Assembly: GCA_039977295.1 (NCBI GenBank) | Contig: JBDWDN010000011.1 | Span: 186,001 to 250,000 of the forward strand | Direction: 5' to 3' | Length of the DNA stretch: 64,000 bases | Source of the DNA: Hellea sp039977295 | GTDB taxonomy: Bacteria; Pseudomonadota; Alphaproteobacteria; Caulobacterales; Maricaulaceae | Part shown: positions 39,946-50,472 of the stretch, piece after piece | Layout of the letters: each line of letters starts with the position of its first letter | How positions within the stretch are numbered: position 1 is the first letter of the stretch | Notes under the pieces: model-generated | The model's input: only the letters and a program-made list of their open reading frames with translations | Databases searched by the model: none | Told to the model about the DNA's origin: nothing | Program-made: the position numbers and the translations under genes

Positions 39946-42900
39946 ATGTATTTTAAATCTCAACTCGATTCCAATTTGGAAGATGGTCTTGGTCGCTTCG
40001 ATAGTGAAACTGCATTAATCCCGCAATCACCGGACGATATATCCGTTTCTTTTGCGACGCCTATAATGGCCTTTGCGGATGACAGCTATGTTTTTGAGGT
40101 TTCAGCACCATCCGAGGGCAGCGCCTATATTCTTGATATTACGCGGTCCTCTCCATTGTCCGAGATATCAGCTACAATTGAGCCGCCAGAACTATTGATG
40201 ATGCAAAGCAGTTCTCCTCTTGGAGAATTTAGCGGATTTCTCGGAGAGGCTCAAAGCAATGTCTTGATTGTTAGGGGTAAAGTCGAACAAGCGCGGGAAA
40301 CGGCAGAGATTATTCGCGATGCACTGGATACCTTTGAGAAAATCGAGAAAGCTGCAGACGGGGTGGAAAAAACCCTCGAAGGGCTAGCAAATGCAATGAA
40401 ATTGGTGGCTAAAGTTCCCGCCTTGAAAGTCATTGCCAATGGATTGCGTGATGTTTTCAAAGATTTGGCCGTCGAAGTCCGCAAGCTCGAAAAAGAAGCC
40501 AAAGATATTGACGATAAAATAGAAGATAATGGTTGGAAAACCAAGGCCGACGATACGATCTTAACCCTGGAGGGCGTCGAAGATCGCTTAACTTTATTAT
40601 CCGATGAGATTGGAGATGCACGCGATACAGTTGATACGGCCGACGCCGTCTATTCATTAATCGTCGCTCATTCTAGTGACATCGAAATGGGTATCCAAAA
40701 CGCGCTTTTGAGTCCAAGCACGCTATATGCGGCATATGATATAGACTTAACGTCATTTGATGGCTTGGTCGGCGATGTGAGTGCTAGCTTTGGAGGTATA
40801 ACCGGGCTTCTAAATCTTGCCCGTGGTGTCGAAGCCCAAATTTCCGGCATATCTAATTCAATCGGGTTTTTGAGAGCTCCCATGGAGATACTGACAAAGG
40901 CGCTCAAACCTATTGAGTGGGCCCTTGATGCCATCGACTTTATCTTCGATAAAGTGGTCGCCCCTATTCTCAACCCCATCTTGGAGGCCCTTGGGGTCAC
41001 TGCTCTATTTAACAAAATTAAAGCGCAGCTTTTGGGACTATTCCCTGACTTCAATATTATAGGTGACCTCGAAACACCTCTTACGGATATATTTGCAGAT
41101 TTGGACCTTGGATTAGTTAGCGGGTTGACGGGCAATCTCGATGGGCTCGAAATTGACTTGGACGCTATTCTTAATGATGCATTTGGAATTGGTACTGGCG
41201 ATGAAGCGATCTTTATTCAAATCGACGAAACCAATGGCGGGACAGAGCCCATTGGCGGCGACGGTAATGATTTAATCTCTGGCAACACTCTTGACAATGC
41301 GCTTGTCGGAGGACCGGGCGACGATGTCTTAACTCCAGGTGCGGGGGACGATTCCGTTGATGGCGGCGATGGGACAAATGATGCCGTGGTGTTTTCTGGT
41401 AAATTAAGTGAGTACCGGATTATCCGTATTGATGCGAATACAATTCAAATCATTCATGCGCAGCCGGAAGCGGGGGCTCAAGATGACGGTACAAATACAA
41501 TAATCAATACTGAAGTCTTCATCTTTAATGATGTTGAGTTGACCTTAACGGACCTCAATAACTTTTACGACTTGAGTACAGATAGCTACACCCCTTCGGC
41601 AGGGCGAGATTTTGTCATCGGATCAGCTGCTGATGAAATCATTGATGGTGGTGATGGTAACGATTTCTTGCAGGGCGGCGGCGGTAATGATGTTCTGCGC
41701 GGCGAAGCAGGCGATGACGTTTTATCAGCAGATAGCGGTGCCGACACATTAATCGGCGGAACCGGTTTTGATACGGTCACATTTGCCGGCCAGTCAGCGG
41801 CCGTTCGCGTATCATTATTCAGAACCGACCCAACCGATATGAGTTTTCCAAATTTAGTGCCGCCGGGAACACTCACACATTATGTGGACAGTGTAGAACA
41901 GGTTATCGGTAGCGATTTCGATGACTATATTTTCGGCGACGCAACCGACAATGTATTTCTGGGCGGCTCAGGCCGGGATCGTTTGCGCGGTTTGGAAGGC
42001 GATGATCAGATCAATGGCGGTGATGATCAGGATTATATATTTGGCGATCAAGGCGACGATATTCTTAATGGAGGAGATGGTTATGATTATATCGCACCGG
42101 GCGCCGGGGATAACATCATCGATGTCGGCGCAGGTGGCGGTACGGTATATTATGGGGCAGCTGAAGTCTGGTCATCTTTATCGGATGTCCTCATTGAAAT
42201 CAATTTTTTCGCCGACCCGGCAACAAATGGACTACCCCATCATATAATATTCTCATCTGATACAGGCATCGTCGAACGTTATGATGTCAACAATGTATTG
42301 CTCGGGACGGACACAGTTCTCAATGGTGACGGTTACCGGGGTCATGTTTGGGGAACCGACAACACAGATACTTTTTACGGGGCGATGACCGCCGGCCAAG
42401 CGACGACCCATTTCGGTGGCGGCGGTGATGATATCTTTTACTTGCCAGGACTTTATACCGAGACTTTCACGGGGGGCACAGGCGATGACTCATTCATCTA
42501 CACACAAACCGAGGACGTTTTTCAAGATGCTACGCTGATTATCCTCGGAGAGGAGGGTTATGATAGTGTCGATTTTTCGGCAAGTGCTTATGGGATAGAC
42601 ACGCGAGTGGGCGGTGCCAATTTTACCGGAAGTCTCGGCTTCCGGGCGATTATCGGCGTCTACGACGTTGAGGAATGGGTTCTGACAGATTTTGATGATT
42701 TCATAATTCAGGAAAGCGGTGTTACTTATTATGCGGGTGGCGGCAATGATATCATTGTAAACCGCAATGACGGTGCTTCCATGACAACAATTTGGGGTGG
42801 TACCGGAAACGATATCATTGTTGCGTCCGGCGACCTCGGCATCATGGCCTATGGAGAGGACGGTGACGATACCTTTTTCGGAAATGGCCTCAACTTTGAT

Positions 42901-45900
42901 GAATTGATTATCAACACATATATTGGTGATATTGGTAATGATATTTTCCATGGTAGTAATGCAAGAGAGGTATTTAACGGAGGTGATGGGATTGATCTGG
43001 TTGATTACTCCGTGCTCGTCTTTGCTGGCTCAGGCAATAGGCCAGTAACCTACGCAAACGGACTGCCGGTATTAAACCAAAATTTCGATCCTGTTTTTAT
43101 CGACATTGGTGCAGGATTTTTCTTCGACTCAAGCCTTTCAAGCGACAGTCCTCTTTCACACCTCGACACATATATCAGTATTGAAAATATAAATGCCGGA
43201 TATGGAGACGACTATGTGTATGCCAGCGATGTCGCCAATGTTGTGCGGGGATTAGACGGTGGTGACCGCCTGGTTGGCCTTCTGGGCGATGATACGATTT
43301 TTGGTAATGAAGGTGATGATTACATTTACGGCGATTATGACCCGCTGGATGAATTTGGAATCACGGGTTCGGGCGGCGGTGGCGACGATGTCTTAAACGG
43401 TGGTCTTGGCAACAATATTCTGCACGGCGGCGTAGGAAATGATACAGCCGACTTCGGATTTGATGGTAGTCTTTATGGACAAGTAGTTGTAGATTTAACA
43501 CTAGCGCCAACACAGGATCGCGGCTTGGTCTATCAAGACCAAACATCAACGATTATCAGCCGCAATGAATTGATATCTATTGAAAATATCAATGGCGGCG
43601 ATTTGGATGACACGATTGCAGCCGATGACATCGCGAACGTATTGCGTGCAGGCGGCGGTGATGATTTCGTTCTTGGCCGCGCCGGTGATGATGTGTTGTT
43701 CGGCGGTGATGGTGATGACCTCATCAACGGGGGCATTAATAATGATATCTTGATTGGTGGTCGCGGCAATGATCAAATCTATGGCTCGCTCGGTGTAGAT
43801 ATTTCTGATTACTCCTTTAATACAGGGGCGACGATCATTGATATGGTGATGGGTACGGTTGACGAAACCTATGAATTTGAAGTGCCGGTTTGGGCTGATA
43901 CCGGAACGTCCGAAGCCCGGTTCAGCGCGGCCAATAACGAAATGATCACACCTTTAATGGTCTTTGAAAGCGATCCGATAAATGCCAATAGTCCGGGCGA
44001 TACGGATTTTGCATTTGAAGATGACTTTCTCGAAGATGTTGATGGTGATCCCCTGACACCGGATGTGGATTTCTCACTGGCTTTCATAACCCAATCTGAA
44101 ACTGCAAATGATACCTTTTCGGGGATTGAGAACATTGAGGCTGGATTTGGCGACGATATCATCATTGGCAACAATTCTGATAACCAAATTTCAGGCAATG
44201 CTGGCAACGATATGATCGAGGGCGGCAATGGGAATGACACATTGCTGGGCGGCGATGGCGACGACATCTTGATCGGGGATGGCGGCAGCGCCGTTAACTT
44301 CGGCTTTGCAAACGTGAATATCGGGGGTCAGGATCGGTTTGCTGACGGTTCTTACTCCGGCTCCGTCACAGATCATTTGGAAGTGGAAACCGCAGATAGC
44401 TTTGGCGGAGCGGCCTTCACATTCGAAGCCCTTTATCAGGCCAGCGAGGAAAATGAAGGCACAACCCTCTTCTTGTCCTACGCAATTCCGGGCGGAGGCG
44501 GCGGCCCTGATAATGAGTTTATTATTCATACATTCCCCAGCGGCGAAATGCATTTGCGGATAAACGGGGCGTTATACGGGACAAATATCGACACGACATT
44601 TTTGAATGATGGTGCACTTCATCGTGTGTCTGTCAGCTATGAAGTATTTGGCCTCTCAGGTGCGCAATTTAAATTCTATGTCGATGGGATAATGTTATAT
44701 GAAAGCCCTCTTATAGCCGAAGGCGCAATCGATACAGGCGGCAATCTGATTATCGGTCAAGAGCAGGACAATCTGGGTGGGGGCTTCCAGGCGTCACAAA
44801 TATATTCTGGCCAAGTCGGGGATATCCGAATTTGGGATAGCGTCCGTAGTGAGGCGGAAATTGCTGCAAATGCCTTCTCATTAGCCGATGCGTCTAATCC
44901 CGATTTGCTCGAGAATTGGGTCTTTGATGAAGGCACAATCCAGAACCGCGCCGGAACGGATATTATGACATTGACGGGTGGATCAATTTCGCCTGCAGGT
45001 GTCAGCGGAGATGATATCCTAGATGGCGGCGAAGGAGTTGATCGGGCTGTCTATATTTCTTCGCTCGAGAACTACCGCATTACAGAACAGGCTGATGGAA
45101 CGGTCACGGTTATGGCTCTCAGTGGGAATGAAGGTACAGATACATTAACGTCTGTGGAAGAATTGGAATTTGATGGCGTTGTTTATTTGACGGCGGATAT
45201 CGCAGCCATTGGCCTAACCGAAGGGAATGATAATTATACCGCGACGGACCAAGCAGATATCATTTATGGCCTCGCGGGTAATGACTTTATCAACGGCTTA
45301 GCCGGTGATGATACTCTCTTTGGCGAAGCGGGATCTGATACGCTCATCGGCGGTGCAGGCGCCGATGTTCTGGATGGAGGTGCTGGCCTCGACGCAGCGG
45401 ATTATCGCACGGCGAACTCGCGCGTTGCTTTTGATGTTGTCGCGGGCGGTACACTCGGAGATGCGGCTGGGGACAGTTATATTTCCATAGAGCGTTTTTA
45501 CGGATCTAATTTCAACGACACAATTACAGGCTCATCCGCCAATGAGTTCTTCTATGGCGAAGACGGCAATGACGTCATTAATGGCGGCGGCGGTATTGAT
45601 CGTATCTATGGCGGAGCGGGTAATGATGTGCAGCGCGGACAAGACGGCAATGATACGCTTTATGGTTCCGCAGGCGCAGACCAGCTCAATGGCGGCGTAG
45701 GCACAGATGTCGCTAATTATAGACTGGCAACCGCAGCTATCGCGCTAAACTTGGCAACGGGCGGAACCCTTGGCGATGCCGCCGGTGACACTTATTTCGG
45801 AATTGAAGCTGTTTATGGTTCAGATTTTAATGATGCGATGACGGGATCAAGCGGTACGAATGATCTGCGCGGATTTGATGGCGATGATACTCTAGACGGC

Positions 45901-46923
45901 GCGGGCGGTAATGACAGGCTTTATGGCGGCGAGGGCGCAGATTTGCTCAATGGCGGAGCAGGTATTGATACGGCCCATTACGCAACGGCCGCCGCAGCCG
46001 TAACGCTTGACCTAACCACAGGCGGCACAGGCGGAGAGGCCGCAGGTGACAGTTACAGCTCCATTGAATGGGTCGTCGGCTCGAGCTTTGATGATGATAT
46101 TACCGGTGATAATCTGGCCAACCGCTTGAGCGGCGGTGACGGCGCCGATACGCTCAACGGCGCAGGCGGTAATGACCGCCTCTTGGGCGGCGACGGTAAT
46201 GACATCATCAATGGCGGCGACGGCATAGACACAATCTTCGGTCAAGACGGGGATGATGTCATGACAGGCGGCGCCGGAAACGATTTCTTCTTTGGCGGCG
46301 CCGGGGCAGATAGCCATGATGGCGGCGACGGTATCGATACTGTGTCTTATCTCGCCTCTACGGAAGGCGTTAACCTATGGTTGGATTCCACCACATTAGG
46401 GACTTTTGATGCCGCAGGCGATATCTTCGTAAGCATTGAAAGAGTTTTTGGATCAAATCACAACGACTTAATTTTCGGAGCGGCAGCTTCATCAGAGTCG
46501 CTATTTGGTCTAGGCGGGGATGATATTTTGTGGGGTGGGGCTGGGCTAGGGAGTGATAGCTTGTTTGGCGGTGCCGGGGATGACCTTTTCTATTATGGAG
46601 CTAATGAGGGCGCTGATGTCATTTTCGATTTTCAAGCAGGTTCTGCGTCCGGAGATGTTATTGATTTTTATAATGGCGATGCCGCCAATTATAGTTTCTC
46701 CCAAATTATGGCATTGGCCTCACAAGTCGGTAATAATGTCATATTCGACTTTGGAAGTGGTAACACGCTTACCTTAGTGGGGGTTGATATAACCGATCTC
46801 ACAATTGATGATTTCGCGGGCGTAAATAGTGCGGAACCCTTGGAAAATTTTGGAACTTATGCGGGAGAGTCTTTGGACATTGAGGTTACAAGCTTAATGT
46901 TTGAAGCGGACGTTTTGATTTGA
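39946..46923 (+). CDS. Giant RTX/LamG surface or secreted protein
   Basis: A 2325-residue calcium-binding RTX protein, probably exported by a type I system because it has no N-terminal signal peptide. GGAG six bases before ATG 39946 sets the start. Residues 1-90 are unique; about 90-200 is a heptad-like coiled coil (LDTFEKIEKAADGVEKTLEGLANAM); about 200-430 a second helical region. From residue 440 onward come many blocks of hemolysin-type repeats (GGDGNDLISGN, GGNGNDTLLGGDGDD and similar) broken by beta-rich inserts. Near residues 1455-1680 lies a LamG/concanavalin-like domain (FTFEALYQASEENEGTTLFLSY, GDIRIWDSVRSEAEI). The C-terminus (DVIFDFQAGSASGDVIDF) is typical of RTX secretion regions. 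Likely adhesin or matrix protein. No transporter genes are near. Confidence 0.9.
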   Translation: MYFKSQLDSNLEDGLGRFDSETALIPQSPDDISVSFATPIMAFADDSYVFEVSAPSEGSAYILDITRSSPLSEISATIEPPELLMMQSSSPLGEFSGFLGEAQSNVLIVRGKVEQARETAEIIRDALDTFEKIEKAADGVEKTLEGLANAMKLVAKVPALKVIANGLRDVFKDLAVEVRKLEKEAKDIDDKIEDNGWKTKADDTILTLEGVEDRLTLLSDEIGDARDTVDTADAVYSLIVAHSSDIEMGIQNALLSPSTLYAAYDIDLTSFDGLVGDVSASFGGITGLLNLARGVEAQISGISNSIGFLRAPMEILTKALKPIEWALDAIDFIFDKVVAPILNPILEALGVTALFNKIKAQLLGLFPDFNIIGDLETPLTDIFADLDLGLVSGLTGNLDGLEIDLDAILNDAFGIGTGDEAIFIQIDETNGGTEPIGGDGNDLISGNTLDNALVGGPGDDVLTPGAGDDSVDGGDGTNDAVVFSGKLSEYRIIRIDANTIQIIHAQPEAGAQDDGTNTIINTEVFIFNDVELTLTDLNNFYDLSTDSYTPSAGRDFVIGSAADEIIDGGDGNDFLQGGGGNDVLRGEAGDDVLSADSGADTLIGGTGFDTVTFAGQSAAVRVSLFRTDPTDMSFPNLVPPGTLTHYVDSVEQVIGSDFDDYIFGDATDNVFLGGSGRDRLRGLEGDDQINGGDDQDYIFGDQGDDILNGGDGYDYIAPGAGDNIIDVGAGGGTVYYGAAEVWSSLSDVLIEINFFADPATNGLPHHIIFSSDTGIVERYDVNNVLLGTDTVLNGDGYRGHVWGTDNTDTFYGAMTAGQATTHFGGGGDDIFYLPGLYTETFTGGTGDDSFIYTQTEDVFQDATLIILGEEGYDSVDFSASAYGIDTRVGGANFTGSLGFRAIIGVYDVEEWVLTDFDDFIIQESGVTYYAGGGNDIIVNRNDGASMTTIWGGTGNDIIVASGDLGIMAYGEDGDDTFFGNGLNFDELIINTYIGDIGNDIFHGSNAREVFNGGDGIDLVDYSVLVFAGSGNRPVTYANGLPVLNQNFDPVFIDIGAGFFFDSSLSSDSPLSHLDTYISIENINAGYGDDYVYASDVANVVRGLDGGDRLVGLLGDDTIFGNEGDDYIYGDYDPLDEFGITGSGGGGDDVLNGGLGNNILHGGVGNDTADFGFDGSLYGQVVVDLTLAPTQDRGLVYQDQTSTIISRNELISIENINGGDLDDTIAADDIANVLRAGGGDDFVLGRAGDDVLFGGDGDDLINGGINNDILIGGRGNDQIYGSLGVDISDYSFNTGATIIDMVMGTVDETYEFEVPVWADTGTSEARFSAANNEMITPLMVFESDPINANSPGDTDFAFEDDFLEDVDGDPLTPDVDFSLAFITQSETANDTFSGIENIEAGFGDDIIIGNNSDNQISGNAGNDMIEGGNGNDTLLGGDGDDILIGDGGSAVNFGFANVNIGGQDRFADGSYSGSVTDHLEVETADSFGGAAFTFEALYQASEENEGTTLFLSYAIPGGGGGPDNEFIIHTFPSGEMHLRINGALYGTNIDTTFLNDGALHRVSVSYEVFGLSGAQFKFYVDGIMLYESPLIAEGAIDTGGNLIIGQEQDNLGGGFQASQIYSGQVGDIRIWDSVRSEAEIAANAFSLADASNPDLLENWVFDEGTIQNRAGTDIMTLTGGSISPAGVSGDDILDGGEGVDRAVYISSLENYRITEQADGTVTVMALSGNEGTDTLTSVEELEFDGVVYLTADIAAIGLTEGNDNYTATDQADIIYGLAGNDFINGLAGDDTLFGEAGSDTLIGGAGADVLDGGAGLDAADYRTANSRVAFDVVAGGTLGDAAGDSYISIERFYGSNFNDTITGSSANEFFYGEDGNDVINGGGGIDRIYGGAGNDVQRGQDGNDTLYGSAGADQLNGGVGTDVANYRLATAAIALNLATGGTLGDAAGDTYFGIEAVYGSDFNDAMTGSSGTNDLRGFDGDDTLDGAGGNDRLYGGEGADLLNGGAGIDTAHYATAAAAVTLDLTTGGTGGEAAGDSYSSIEWVVGSSFDDDITGDNLANRLSGGDGADTLNGAGGNDRLLGGDGNDIINGGDGIDTIFGQDGDDVMTGGAGNDFFFGGAGADSHDGGDGIDTVSYLASTEGVNLWLDSTTLGTFDAAGDIFVSIERVFGSNHNDLIFGAAASSESLFGLGGDDILWGGAGLGSDSLFGGAGDDLFYYGANEGADVIFDFQAGSASGDVIDFYNGDAANYSFSQIMALASQVGNNVIFDFGSGNTLTLVGVDITDLTIDDFAGVNSAEPLENFGTYAGESLDIEVTSLMFEADVLI

Positions 46924-47293
46924 GGTTATGAAGCAATAACCAAACCCAAGTGACAAGAGAAGCATTTTCGTGATGCCGCATTGCCCCGATTGTTGTCCTA
47001 AACCTGATTTGCCATTCTTGAGTATTTGTCGAAATATCAAGTGTTCAGATATTCTAAATGCATCTGTCGAGGTCATTTCTGGACGGAGTTTAGAGAAAAC
47101 GTCACCAAACAGGCTTTAAAAGCTGAAGCGAATCCCAAGACTATCCACATCGAAGCTTTGCTAAGGCCTTGTTATCCCATTTGTATATTTAGGCGCTACG
47201 GATAATATGGGGCGCTGCATAAATAAACATATCGTCACTTGGCGAGGCAGCAAAGTTTGGTTAAGACGTCTTGGAAAATTGGAGACTCACGAC
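46924..47293. other. Non-coding gap after the RTX gene
   Basis: About 370 bases without a convincing gene. A short hairpin GGTTAT/ATAACC follows the RTX stop (46924-46941) but has no T-run. The remainder shows no repeat, RNA gene or clear promoter to me apart from the region just before the DUF3035 gene. Confidence 0.5.
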
Positions 47294-47827
47294 ATGAGAC
47301 TTAAGACTATAATGCTGGCAACAGCTTGCGCCGCGATGGGCCTATCGGCTTGTACGCAAACGACCAAAGCTCTGGGCCTAAAGAAAAACGCGCCTAATGA
47401 GTTTAATATCCTCACAAAAGCGCCGCTTGTCATTCCGCCGGAATATAATCTGCGCCCGCCGCAAATTGGCACAAGCTCGGCTGAGAATAATTACAGCCAG
47501 AAATCAGCCCGCGACGCCCTTATTGGCGACGTTGACGCGGCAGAGCCGACACGCGGCGAAGTCGTTTTGATGTCCAAAGCAGGCGTTGGCCGCGCTAATC
47601 AGGAAATTCGCCTCGAAATTGACGGCGTGAATTCTGTTGAGCGGAAGTCTAAAAGCTTCTCTGATCAGGTTCTTTTCTGGAAAGATGGCCGCGTTGTCAC
47701 GCCAGACGGAAGCCCGATGGATCCCGAAGTTGAAGCGTCGCGTATGGAATCTATGACAGCCGCGACAGGTGGCGGCGAAGTCGAAATAACGAAACGCCCC
47801 GGAGGCGCGAAGCTGCCCGGATTGTAG
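47294..47827 (+). CDS. DUF3035 lipoprotein
   Basis: A 177-residue predicted outer-membrane lipoprotein. From ATG 47294 the signal is MRLKTIMLATACAAMGLSAC, ending at the lipobox Cys. The diagnostic DUF3035 segment is NAPNEFNILTKAPLVIPPEYNLRPP. The remainder is charged and low in hydrophobicity, ending KRPGGAKLPGL. The 29-residue extension to 47207 is unlikely to be translated. In many Alphaproteobacteria this gene is beside lspA; here it is 19 kb from it and precedes mutL. Function unknown. Confidence 0.8.
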   Translation: MRLKTIMLATACAAMGLSACTQTTKALGLKKNAPNEFNILTKAPLVIPPEYNLRPPQIGTSSAENNYSQKSARDALIGDVDAAEPTRGEVVLMSKAGVGRANQEIRLEIDGVNSVERKSKSFSDQVLFWKDGRVVTPDGSPMDPEVEASRMESMTAATGGGEVEITKRPGGAKLPGL

Positions 47828-47887
47828 CCAGAAACGGGAAGTTCTTGTGGATGTTAGTATCCACAAAGCAAATGCATAGAGTTATGG

Positions 47888-47918
47888 CCTAACGACCTTG
47901 CAGTCGTTAGGTTTTTTT
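47888..47918 (+). terminator. Rho-independent terminator before mutL
   Basis: CCTAACGAC, loop CTTGCA, GTCGTTAGG followed by seven T residues. It ends the DUF3035 transcript. The GTG start of mutL comes directly after the T-run, so mutL needs its own promoter here or read-through. Confidence 0.9.
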
Positions 47919-49778
47919 GTGTCTTCAAATTTGATATCGATTCGCCGCTTGCCGAGTGAGACGGTCAACCGCATTGCGGCGGGCGAAGTTGTGGAGCGTC
48001 CCGCCAGTGTTATCAAAGAATTAGTCGAGAACGCGATTGATGCCGGCGCGACGCAAGTTGAAATCCGTTATGAAGATGGCGGCCGGGCGCTGATCTCTAT
48101 TACCGATGACGGGAAGGGGATGAGCCGCGAGGAGCTCCCAATCGCAATTGAACGCCACGCGACCTCCAAGCTCTCGCCTAATGATGTGGGCGAATGGGAC
48201 CTTCTCAATATCGGCACTATGGGATTTCGCGGTGAGGCCTTGCCGTCTATTGGCTCTGTTTCCCGCCTTACGATTACTAGCCAGACCGAAAGCGATGATA
48301 GCGCCTGGGAAATATCCGTGGAAGGCGGCAAGGAGCATAGCCCAAGACCTGCGCCCCGTGTTGGCATGCACGGCACACGCGTCGAGGTGCGGGACTTATT
48401 CTACGCGACGCCCGCCCGCCTCAAATTCCTGAAATCAGAGCGCAGCGAAGCACTCGCCATTTCTGATATTGTCAAACGCCTCGCTATGGCAAACCCTGCC
48501 GTCGGTATGACGCTTGGAAATGCGGCGCGGACAACGCTGAAAGTCGCGCGGCAAACAGATGATCAAGAGGGCCGCCTCGCGAGGCTTGCCTCTATCCTTG
48601 GCGCAGATTTTGGGCAAAACGCGATTGAGATTGATAAGGAACGTGAAGGCATTGTCCTGACAGGCTTTGCAGGCTTGCCAACCTATTCACGCGGAAATTC
48701 GCAACATCAATTCCTTTTTGTGAATGGCCGCCCTGTTAAGGACAAACTCCTTCACGGCGCGGTGCGCGGGGCCTATCAGGATTTCCTCGCGCGCGACCGC
48801 CATCCTGTTGTCGCGCTCTATGTTGATTTGCCCAGCGATCATGTTGACGTAAATGTCCACCCCGCCAAGACCGAAGTGCGCTTTCGCAATCCGGGATTAG
48901 TGCGCGGGCTCATCGTCTCGGCGCTGCGCCACAGCCTCGCCGCCGCCGGTCACCGCGCGAGCTCTACGGTCAGTGATTACGCGCTGGGTAAAATACAAAC
49001 CGAGCAGCCGCAATATGCCTTCCAGCAAAATTATAACCGTCCCTATGGCGGCGCGCCTGCGCCCTATCGGCATGACCCTGCATTGCAGCCGCTTGTAGAT
49101 GGGATGACGACAAATGATTATGGTTTCTCGGCAAGAGTAGAAGAAACGGGAGAAGCCTATAATCCGCAAACAGGCGAAATTCCGCCAGACCTGACGGCTA
49201 ACCCGCTCGGCGCGGCGCGCGCGCAGCTTCACGAAACCTACGTCGTCGCCCAAACCCGCGATGGCATCGTCATTGTCGATCAACACGCCGCCCATGAACG
49301 CCTCGTCTATGAGCGTATGAAGGCAGCGATGAGCGGGCAGGGCGTAGAGCGTCAAGCCCTCCTCATTCCCGACATAGTCGACCTCGGCGAAACAGACGCC
49401 GCCCGCGTGCTGGCGCGCGCCGAAGAGCTCGCCGAAATGGGCCTCGTGATCGAGCCTTTCGGCACAGGCGCGGTCGCCGTGCGCGAAACGCCAGCCCTGC
49501 TCGGCGAGATGAACATACAAAGCCTTCTAAGAGACCTCGCCGACGATATCAGCGAATATGACGAAGCGCTTAGCCTGAAAGAGAAGTTCGAGCACGTTTG
49601 CGGAACCATGGCCTGCCACGGTTCCGTGCGGGCGGGGCGTAGGCTTAACGGGGCGGAGATGAACGCGCTGTTGCGCCAGATGGAAGATACGCCGCATAGC
49701 GGGCAATGTAACCACGGCAGGCCGACTTATGTGGAGTTGAAGTTGGCTGATATTGAACGGTTATTTGGGCGGCGGTAG
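47919..49778 (+). CDS. mutL: DNA mismatch repair protein MutL
   Basis: GHKL ATPase that couples MutS mismatch recognition to strand removal. N-terminal motifs: IAAGEVVERPASVIKELVENAIDAGA, ITDDGKGMS, GTMGFRGEALPSI and GTRVEVRDLFYATPARLKFLK. The dimerisation domain at the C-terminus ends with CHGSVRAGRRLNGAEMNALLRQMEDTPHSGQCNHGRPT, whose CHGxxxxG and QCNHGRPT motifs are typical. I start it at GTG 47919, right after the terminator (619 residues); an ATG at 47898 lies inside the terminator stem and is unlikely. The last 18 bases overlap the convergent gene. Confidence 0.95.
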   Translation: MSSNLISIRRLPSETVNRIAAGEVVERPASVIKELVENAIDAGATQVEIRYEDGGRALISITDDGKGMSREELPIAIERHATSKLSPNDVGEWDLLNIGTMGFRGEALPSIGSVSRLTITSQTESDDSAWEISVEGGKEHSPRPAPRVGMHGTRVEVRDLFYATPARLKFLKSERSEALAISDIVKRLAMANPAVGMTLGNAARTTLKVARQTDDQEGRLARLASILGADFGQNAIEIDKEREGIVLTGFAGLPTYSRGNSQHQFLFVNGRPVKDKLLHGAVRGAYQDFLARDRHPVVALYVDLPSDHVDVNVHPAKTEVRFRNPGLVRGLIVSALRHSLAAAGHRASSTVSDYALGKIQTEQPQYAFQQNYNRPYGGAPAPYRHDPALQPLVDGMTTNDYGFSARVEETGEAYNPQTGEIPPDLTANPLGAARAQLHETYVVAQTRDGIVIVDQHAAHERLVYERMKAAMSGQGVERQALLIPDIVDLGETDAARVLARAEELAEMGLVIEPFGTGAVAVRETPALLGEMNIQSLLRDLADDISEYDEALSLKEKFEHVCGTMACHGSVRAGRRLNGAEMNALLRQMEDTPHSGQCNHGRPTYVELKLADIERLFGRR

Positions 49779-50447
49779 AGTCGGCTTCCCGTAAAGCGTC
49801 CGAACAAGCCAAAACAACATCAGGCTTATTATAATCAGCTCAGGCGCCGACAATATCCCAGAATCCTGAACCGACTGTGGAAATATAGAGGCCCCAGGTC
49901 CCGTAAACGCAGATCCTGCGGCGATGAAAAAGCCTAAACACATGCGCCATAGGTGCCGCGCAAGGCGATGTTTTCTAGTGAGTGTTTTACGAAAGAGAAG
50001 GCTAATGTCGCCAATCGCCGCTATACCCGCCATGCCAGATAAGAAAAAGTAATTACCCGCGTGGAAGCCTAATAAAACGGATTCAGGTAAGGAGGCGGCA
50101 TATATGCCCGCCGCAATTAACGCCGCCGCGTTCGCAAAATTTATAGCTCCAATCCCTATGGATGGAAAACTTAGCTGGGAGGTGCGGGCGCGGATTGTGA
50201 GCCAGCTACTGGCAATCAATGTGATCCCTAAGATGCCAGCGTGGAAAGTGATATAGTGGCTTTCTAGTTTTAAAAGCCCAAGCCCCGCGCCCAATCCCGA
50301 AGAGATTATCATTGTGATCGCGAATATCCGCCCAGCATTGACGTGAAATGGAGCGCCCTTGCGCGCGCCGAGCGCGATGGCTCCCGCTAAGACGGCAATC
50401 GTGCCTGAGATAATATGGGCGCCCGTCAGGGCTTGACTGAAATCCAT
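49761..50447 (-). CDS. Multi-pass membrane protein (DUF2306-like)
   Basis: A 228-residue inner-membrane protein with about eight hydrophobic helices; AAAAGGAG eight bases before ATG 50447 fixes the start and excludes an 18-residue extension. The pattern of the first two helices (LTGAHIISGTIAVLAGAIALGARKGAPFHVNAGRIFAITM) with the short KG-PxHxxxGRIF loop is typical of DUF2306 proteins. Function unknown. The gene is 25 bases downstream of the DUF4386 gene and overlaps mutL tail to tail by 18 bases. Confidence 0.7.
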   Translation of the reverse strand: MDFSQALTGAHIISGTIAVLAGAIALGARKGAPFHVNAGRIFAITMIISSGLGAGLGLLKLESHYITFHAGILGITLIASSWLTIRARTSQLSFPSIGIGAINFANAAALIAAGIYAASLPESVLLGFHAGNYFFLSGMAGIAAIGDISLLFRKTLTRKHRLARHLWRMCLGFFIAAGSAFTGPGASIFPQSVQDSGILSAPELIIISLMLFWLVRTLYGKPTLPPPK

Positions 50448-50472
50448 GAGAGGGCTCCTTTTAATGGCCAGA

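Noticed and set aside
41200..46700. CRISPR-like or tandem DNA repeat
   Set aside because: The regular GGCGGNGATGAC-type units are coding repeats of RTX nonapeptides, varied at the DNA level and without spacers.
46924..47293. Small RNA or hidden gene after the RTX protein
   Set aside because: Only a weak six-base hairpin was seen, with no terminator, conserved motif or supported coding frame.
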